DNA of 64,000 nucleotides, taken from contig CM055911.1 in NCBI GenBank assembly GCA_029582155.1, positions 27,493,452 to 27,557,451 on the forward strand, given 5' to 3'. Under the pieces are notes generated by a model, which searched no databases, was not told the DNA's origin, and saw only the letters and a program-made list of their open reading frames with translations. This stretch comes from Panopea generosa. Its lineage: Eukaryota > Mollusca > Bivalvia > Adapedonta > Hiatellidae. Below are positions 57,414-64,000 of this stretch, piece after piece (the stretch's first letter is position 1; each line of letters starts with the position of its first letter). A program made the position numbers and the translations under genes.

Positions 57414-59102
57414 AATATGAGAAACAAACAAGTAAAACAAACCACAGTCTATACATACGTGTTGTTGTATTGGTTTACTGGCTAGTCGTATTCCTGTTAC
57501 TAATGAGAACAGACGACGAAAATGAATATATAACAAAACGAATAACATAAGATAAACCAATGGCGGATCTATTCCTATAAAAACCCACCCCACTCATTCC
57601 ATGTTTTATTTAAATCCACAATATTTATACTGAAAAACATGTGTACCCGTTCAGGTTTTATGTTGCGCACTCTATGTCTCCCCTCCCCTAAAGAAAAACC
57701 TTGATTCGCCCCATATTTTCAGTCATATTCAATTTGTTGACTCTTGTTCTATCACCAACGAGTGCAGACGATTTGAACAAATGTAACTGATGTAATTAAA
57801 CAAAGACAAATTTCTTCTTATCCAGTACAGTTAATTAGAAATAGATAATATGTTTAATAAATATATTTAATATAAATCTATTTGAGATGTACAAACAAAC
57901 ATGTTTTATTCTTTTTTAAAATACCTTTATATAATTTCATTGTGATTAGAAAAGAGTTCAACATCCTCTATGAGTGTTTCCCATTTCTATACTGTGGAGA
58001 ATAGTACATGTATACACCGGATATTGGACTAGACAGAAAATATTACAGGTTTGGAAAACTAAAGCTAACTTGACATTCATGCTTTGGTTTTCGGTATTCA
58101 ATATCAAACTAAACCTAGCCCTAACCTCCTCAGTCACAATATTGAAGAATTACACACACGAATACCGAAAAGGGACCAATAAATATCAAACTCACTTCAA
58201 CTGCTTATTGGTTTATTGACTGACTGACATATCTCACGATTGTAGTGTAAGCAAGACTGTCCATTTTAATATCTATAACTAGTTACCTGGGCAAGACTTG
58301 GGGTTACACATGCTATTCTCGTCACTGTTTCCAATACATTGCCGCCCTAACACCGACGGTGATGGATTGTCACAGCGGCGTGTACGTTGCCTTTGTCCGT
58401 AGCCACAAGATACACTACAGGCTCCCCAGCCCGACCACGTGGACCACTGACCGTCTGTTTATCAATATAAAACAAAAATGATGATGTTTCAGTACGAAGG
58501 GAAATATACATTTTCTCCAATATTTAACCGGATTGTTTATATGTGCAATTTAAATAACCGAAAGCCCAAAGCAGAATTAGAAAAAAAAATGTTAAATTGT
58601 TTTAAATTGAATTTGGAAAATTGGTATCACTTATATAATAGATACGATGACGATGCCGTTTTGATAAGTGTACATGTACACATCTTAGGACAGCTGACAT
58701 TCTGTCTTGATACCATTAAACCAAGACCATGATATATTTCGGGTATTTCGGAAACAATACTTCCCTAACCTCCGCATTCACAATATTGAAGAATTACACA
58801 CATGGATATCGAACCACGACCAATAAATATCAAACTTCAACTGCTTATTGTACTGGTTTATTGACTGACCGGCATATTTCACGATTGTAGTTTAAGCAAG
58901 ACTGTCCGTCTTAATATCTATAATTACTAGTTACCTGGGCAAGACTGTGTGTTACACATGCTTTTATCTTCACTGTTTCCAACACATGACCTCCCCAACA
59001 CCGACGGCGAAGGATTATCACAGAGGCGTGTACGTTGACGTAACCCTGAACCACAAGACACACTACACGCTCTCCAGTCCGACCACGTGGACCACTGACC
59101 GT
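57003..59102 (-). CDS. spliced gene model: TSP1-TSP1-C1q, 5' exons not found
   Basis: Three minus-strand exons join in phase 1: TSP1 59102-58935, TSP1 58454-58287 and terminal C1q 57413-57003. All are open, with canonical splice sites and a stop. The product would be an extracellular protein with a C-terminal C1q head. No signal-peptide, LU or ShK exon was found upstream within the window, so the gene may start beyond it, may be a partial copy, or may use an undetected first exon. It is the only locus here with an undamaged TSP1-to-C1q junction. Confidence 0.7.
58287..58454 (-). CDS. TSP1 domain exon, downstream copy
   Basis: 168 bases, phase 1-1 (acceptor ATAAACAG, donor CCCAG|GTAACT). It encodes DGQWSTWSGWGACSVSCGYG, RQRTRRCDNPS through the basic strand, and CNPKSCP. 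Almost identical to the exon at 11193-11360. The neighbouring intron sequence is also shared with that locus. Confidence 0.9.
58935..59102 (-). CDS. TSP1 domain exon, upstream copy
   Basis: 168 bases, phase 1-1 (acceptor TAAACAG, donor CCCAG|GTAACT). It encodes DGQWSTWSDWRACSVSCGSG, the basic strand RQRTRLCDN and CNTQSCP. All six cysteines and three tryptophans are kept. Confidence 0.9.
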
Positions 59103-59384
59103 CTGTTTATAGATATAAAACAAAAATGATGATATTTCTGTACGAGGGGAAATATACGGTTGTCCAAAATGTTTTCATTTTTTATTGAACCTTATTACGG
59201 TTTTCAAATATTTAACCGGAGTGTTCATATGCGCTATATAAATAATTGAAAGCCCAAAGCAGAATTGGAAAACAAAATTTAATATGTTAACTTGTTTTAT
59301 ATTGAAATTGAAAAATTGGTATCACTTATATAATAGATATAAGAAATAACTATTGCACATTTCGTAATTATATATTGTGCGTTA

Positions 59385-59500
59385 GGATTTACACGACACT
59401 TGTGAATATTCCGTGTAAATCCGTAAATATAATGTTCGGTGTCCGAACGAAAGTAGTGATATTACTGTTGATAAACTATTAAATCGTCATGATGTCGCAC
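59385..59500 (-). repeat. dispersed element fragment with perfect 11-bp inverted repeat
   Basis: GGATTTACACG at 59385-59395 and CGTGTAAATCC at 59412-59422 are exact inverted copies. The minus strand of the whole segment matches the head of the 93-bp array (22431-22590): CACCGAACATT, TTACGGATTTACACGGA, ATTCA.GAGTG. It appears inserted within a duplicated copy of the TSP1 intron flank. Confidence 0.65.
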
Positions 59501-59709
59501 TCAAAAAATGATGATATTTCTGTACGAGGGGAAATAAACGGTTTTTCAAATATTTAAACATAGTGTTCATATGCGCTTTATACATAATTGAAAGCCCAAA
59601 GTAGAATTGGAAAACATGTATGTTAACTTGTTTTATATTGAATTTGGAAAATTGGTATCACTTATATAATGGATACGATGACGATGCCGTTTTGGTAAGT
59701 GTGCATATC

Positions 59710-60303
59710 GAGGGCTTGGTGCGAAACAGTTGTAACTCAATATTCCTAAATTGTTCAGGAAAGACAAAAAACTTCTGCATTCTTTTATTTTTTGTTCATA
59801 TTTATTGTCTTAAGACTATCATTTTCAAATTTGTGGATGATTTCAATAGAGACTGACAGGAAATAGTCATTTAGCTTAAAAAAGAAGATATTTGATGAAG
59901 ACCCAGTTACAACCCTTTCCCACCAAAATTTTGCAAATTTTGAAATTATTTCTTGGTGCGAAATGGTTGTATCTGGATTTTTGTTCTCAATTACTGCAAA
60001 TGTCAAATGCATTTTTAAATATCTTTTTCATGTGTTTATTATATATAGATATTTCTTTTATTTACTCTATTTTAAAATAATTTAGCTTGAATACCAATTT
60101 TTTTTGTTGTATTTTATAACAAAACAATGGGAAAGTAATACATTCTATAATCTAATGACCATTATATTATCTTCCAATCACTTTCTGTAACAAACGGATA
60201 TCCCAATTAAATACAGGTTATTTAGGAATAAATATTTCTTATATATTCTACATTTTTAGCACTTTTAATGACAGTATTAGGTATGATAAAGACCATGATA
60301 TTG
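59710..60303. other. no recognised gene
   Basis: AT-rich. Two overlapping short frames on opposite strands (59785-60012 and 59892-60080) show no family signature. Confidence 0.4.
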
Positions 60304-60318
60304 TTTGAATGTTACTCA

Positions 60319-60742
60319 GCCCGTGTGGTTCTGGCTAAGAATAGAATCACTGCCGATCTCTGCAGAGGGGTAGGAATCCTCCGAATGGGTGTCATGTTCA
60401 TTTTATCATTTTTTGTCATGGTCACTATTGTGGTTAAATTATCAACCCCTGTGTGGTTTCAGGGAGCCATATAGTGATGGCAAGAAAAGTACCACTGTGG
60501 CTTATGCATGTCGTAAGAAGCAACAATTTTAGTAATATGATAGAATTTACTGAAACTCTGCAGTTCTGCAGGTATCAAGGTTCTAGGTTCAATTTGCATA
60601 TTCATTTGTTGGTGTATTTTTGTTTAAATATGTATGTTAATTTGTTGTTTTTGTACATGTAGAGTGAACCTGGAATTTTCCTTCCTGTTGGCATCGAATA
60701 ACCTATAATGTGTTGATACGCCGTAAAACCCTATTCATTCTA
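60319..60742 (+). mobile_element. ~423-bp retroposon (SINE-like) with target-site duplication
   Basis: Flanked by a 15-base direct repeat with one mismatch: TTTGAATGTTACTCA (60304-60318) and TTTGAACGTTACTCA (60743-60757). The body runs from GTGTGGTTCTGGCTAAGAAT through GTGGCTTATGCATGTCGTAA and CAAGGTTCTAGGTTCA to a tail AACCCTATTCATTC. A second copy lies inverted at 63046-63467. No protein frame is shared. The ATTC-type tail and the direct repeats fit target-primed reverse transcription. The head is not a clear tRNA. Confidence 0.8.
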
Positions 60743-60757
60743 TTTGAACGTTACTCA

Positions 60758-63033
60758 ACACTAGGAAAAAAAATACTGATGATTTTGACTGAAATAAAAC
60801 TTATTCATAACTTTTTAATCATAAATACAGAGAAAATAACAGAAATGAGCTGCAGCATAAGAAAAGAGCCCTTAATGCTAGTTTCTCTGACAAAATAGGA
60901 AACGGATGTGGTTCTAAATCATATAGTGATGAACTGCAGGCCCAAGTCGGCAACCATTCTGGTCAAAAATGCAAAAAGGTTTGTTAACTTTAAGCTATCA
61001 TACAAATTTAAAGACCATGATAGTGCTTCAGCATACTGGTTATTTCATTTTGCATTGATAATGTACTGTTTGGTTACAACTTTCAGGAAAGGTAAATCTC
61101 ATCAACTCATTGCCATCCAATTGAGTTGTGATTTTTATGAAGCTCCACTGAAATACATCGTTATAATAATGCGTTTTACTGTATTACAGTTAAACAGACC
61201 ATAACTTATCTTTTCAAGAACTAAATTTATAAAATAACGCTTGCTTAAAACCTTAAAATCAGCAATGCAAAAAGTATTTTATTATAAATTTACTTGTACA
61301 TGTGATAAGGTAACAATATGTATAATGGATTAAACTATGTACCCTTGGAATTATAATTTCTGTCATGGAGACAAAAGATCCACATCAATAACATTGCTGG
61401 TGTGATTGGGATAAAATGATCCCTCAACTGTTCTAGTTCAATAGTTGATGGACCAGGTGTGGTTGACTCATTTATGGAAAAGTGAATACTTCACCATCAT
61501 AATCAGACTGATAGTTGAACTGATAGGGGGCAGACAATAAACAATTTAATACTTGTGTTGATCCCCAGTAAACATTATCATTTCAGCGTTAATTTTAAAA
61601 TTCTTGATTAAAAGGGCAAGATTTATCAAATGAAAAAAACTAAACATGCATATTTCCTGAATATAGTAAGGGTTTCCTGAACTGGTACTTCACATCATTG
61701 CTTGCAAAGATGGTTGTATTCCGAATTCTAATTAGGCTTCCATGATCTCAGGTAAGAACAGATCAACTGATCGACTGTGCTGTTTGCCCTTGATGGCATA
61801 AAAATGATGCTAAATATTAATTTGATCATTTCAATCTCAAAATTGCTGCCCACTGTGATATTGTATAATTATGCACAACTATTTTTACTGGCACACTCTG
61901 TAGAAGCATGGATAGAGTCTCCCTCGTTCTGTGCATTCTCTTAATATTTATGAGTGATAGAAAGAAGATTGAACCTCTGCAGGCAAAACCACAACATGAC
62001 ATTGTAAAACCTATTATTGTTTTCGGTGGTACTGTAAATATAAATTGTCTTGTCTTCTTCTGATTATTGTTTTGATAAAAATAAAAGAGACACATGGCAA
62101 TTCCACATGCTGTTTTAATTGCTATTGACTAGCAATGGAACCCACTTCATAAATGGTTATATCTGGCCCCAACGTTTTTGTCCTGCTGAGACATTTCCAA
62201 ATGCATTTCATAGACCACCTTGATCTTTCTTGGGTCGGTGGATTGATAGATTAAAATGGATGTATAAAAAGACTGACTGTAGCAGATTAAAATGCTTCAA
62301 GTGAAAACTTTTGCTTTCACAATTGGTATATATATACAAACACTAAGACCAACAGTCAAAAGTTGCATCAAACACATTTCTATCATTGCTATAAAAATGT
62401 AACACTGTCAGTTAAATCATCAATGCATTCATGAATTTAAATGTCAACTTGTTCTTGAGTGTTCATACTGGGTAATCAGATACAAAAGTTAATTAATACA
62501 CGTCTGAAACACCACTAAATGTTTCAGCATGCTTGATAGCCTCTTCTGATAAAAAAGTTTGCAACTATAGGTATTGGCCTCATTAAATAAGATGCGGATG
62601 GATGTGGCTTTTTCATTATTTGCATATCCAGTGGTATTGGGAGGCACAAAATAAAAAATAGTCAAAAGACTACTTGGAGAATTGCAGTATGTTGGACTAC
62701 TGTATATATTTCCCATCTAAAATAGGCTCAAATCAAGAAATTAGATTCTGCATCAGGGTCAATACCATTTTCAAGTGTAATACTGCCACTTGTAACCTTG
62801 ATGGGTAATTTCAAAGGAAACATTGCCTTTTAAATTGAGTGGGGCTGCTGAATAACTTATAACAGTACATAGATTCTCAACGTTAATATGTACACAAGCA
62901 TAACCATCTGAAGCTAGCATACCAATGTCATTTCTGAATCAAGAAATACATTTGTACTAGTTAGAGCTCTAGTTTATAAAGAAGTTTAACTTTTAAAAAT
63001 GACCAACAAAGAAAATAGCTGCAGTAGTTAAGT
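60758..63033. other. no recognised gene between two retroposons
   Basis: AT-rich unique sequence. The 98-codon frame at 60908-61204 and the 89-codon minus frame at 61826-62095 have no recognised motif. No inverted repeat other than the flanking retroposons. Confidence 0.4.
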
Positions 63034-63045
63034 GAGTTAGTTTAA

Positions 63046-63467
63046 TGAATGAATGAATAGGGTTTTACGGCATACCTACACATTATAGGTTATTCGACGC
63101 CAACAGGAAGGAAGATTCCAGGTTCACTCTACATGTACAAAAACAACAAATTAACATACAGATTAAAAAAATACATCAACAAATGAATATGCAGAATGAA
63201 CCTAGAACCTTGATACCTGCAGAACTGCAGAGTTTCAGTAAATTCTATCATATTACTCAATTTGTCGCTTCTTACGACATGCATAAGCCACAGTGATTTT
63301 ATTCTTGTCATCACTCATGGCTCCCTGGAACCACACAGGGGTAGATAATTTAACCACAATAGTGAACATAACAAAAATGATAAAATGAACATGACATCCA
63401 TCCGGAAGAGTCCTACCCCTCTGCAGAGATCGACAGTGATTCTATTCTTAGCCAGAACCACGGACTA
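63046..63467 (-). mobile_element. ~422-bp retroposon, second copy (minus)
   Basis: Reverse complement of 60319-60742 along its full length. It has its own 12-base direct repeat with one mismatch: GAGTTAGTTTAA (63034-63045) and GAGTTAGTTCAA (63468-63479). The tail on this strand is an ATTC-type repeat. Different flanks prove an independent insertion. Confidence 0.8.
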
Positions 63468-63479
63468 GAGTTAGTTCAA

Positions 63480-64000
63480 AATGATAAGTAAAATGTGAGA
63501 GAAATTTTGCATTATACAAACTTTAAGATTCTGTACATCCCTAAGTTTTCTCTCAGTTAATTTCTTCCTTATTAAATTAAATTATTCTTTAAATTATAAA
63601 ATGAATAAGATTTGCCTTGCATTGCAGAGGGTCATAAGTCTGAGTTGTGGCAATATCTAATATAGCACTAAGTGCTGGTTCCACCAAGGAAACAGATTTC
63701 TGAAAACTTCTTTCACGATCAGAATGAAAATGATAGGACATCAAACTGATTTTATATATTTATTTTCAGTAAAAACATGATAGTAAATCTATTCTCGTCT
63801 TTTATTCTTATATACCCATTTCACCAGCAATTTTATTAAAATATTTACTTGTTATAATGTATTAATACATGTATATTTATATCAACTTGGTAGTATGAGG
63901 CAAAAAAGAACTTATTCATAAATTTATTTATGATGTCATTTATGATAAACTAAGACAACCTTACCACTTAGATTATGTTAAATTAAGGGTTGTAAATTTA
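63480..64000. other. no recognised feature
   Basis: AT-rich sequence to the window edge. No frame, repeat or splice-bounded exon that I can support. Confidence 0.4.

Larger units (their letters stand above)
58100..59340. repeat. tandem duplication of a TSP1 exon unit (~650 bp each)
   Basis: Flanks on both sides of the two TSP1 exons match: CACAATATTGAAGAATTACA and TTAAGCAAGACTGTCC-type on one side, AAAACAAAAATGATGAT and GAAAGCCCAAAGCAGAATT on the other. A third copy of the latter flank, without its exon, is at about 59500-59710. Duplication therefore copied exon plus intron. Confidence 0.8.

Noticed and set aside
60319-63467. A 3.1-kb DNA transposon with 420-bp terminal inverted repeats
   Set aside because: Each arm has its own distinct target-site duplication, so they are independent retroposon insertions. 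The interior has no transposase.

Overview
The window looks like nuclear DNA of a marine invertebrate, most probably a bivalve mollusc. It is AT-rich and intron-rich. Its recognisable exons encode secreted cysteine-rich modules: Ly6/uPAR (LU), ShK, thrombospondin type-1 (TSP1) and C1q. The rest is dominated by tandem repeats, tRNA-derived SINEs, small inverted-repeat elements, a dead Mutator-like/YqaJ element and a dead DIRS-like reverse transcriptase. The bivalve call is an inference from this mix (C1q expansion, mobile-element types), not from a species-specific sequence.

Layout. (1) 1-11175: a degenerate minisatellite split by a SINE, then about 10.6 kb of an 83-bp satellite (roughly 127 units) with nested multi-unit duplications. 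(2) 11193-20319, minus strand: a multi-exon gene with a signal-peptide exon, three exons forming one LU domain, one ShK exon and three TSP1 exons. Every module boundary is in phase 1. Its 3' side ends against the satellite, where a C1q exon would be expected from the related loci. Two near-identical 454-bp inverted-repeat elements sit in its introns. (3) 20.3-40.7 kb: no confident genes. There are several tandem arrays (93 bp, 92/93 bp, a roughly 20-bp AT repeat, and a 4.7-kb array of 98/104-bp units carrying a palindrome), a third inverted-repeat element and SINE fragments. (4) 40739-43212, minus: a decayed Mutator-like transposase joined to a YqaJ exonuclease domain. 46490-47640, plus: a decayed DIRS-like reverse transcriptase. 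(5) 48358-53972, plus: an inverted paralogue of the first gene, now a pseudogene. It keeps LU exons, two TSP1 exons and a C1q exon, but has stops, a lost splice site, lost cysteines and deleted exons. (6) 57003-59102, minus: two intact, tandemly duplicated TSP1 exons followed by an intact terminal C1q exon and a poly(A) signal. (7) 60.3-63.5 kb: two copies of a roughly 423-bp retroposon in opposite orientations, each with its own target-site duplication.

Taken together, the three loci suggest one secreted protein family with the architecture signal peptide - LU - ShK - TSP1(n) - C1q. Members have been reshuffled by inverted and tandem duplication. The full combination is inferred: no single locus here shows every module intact.
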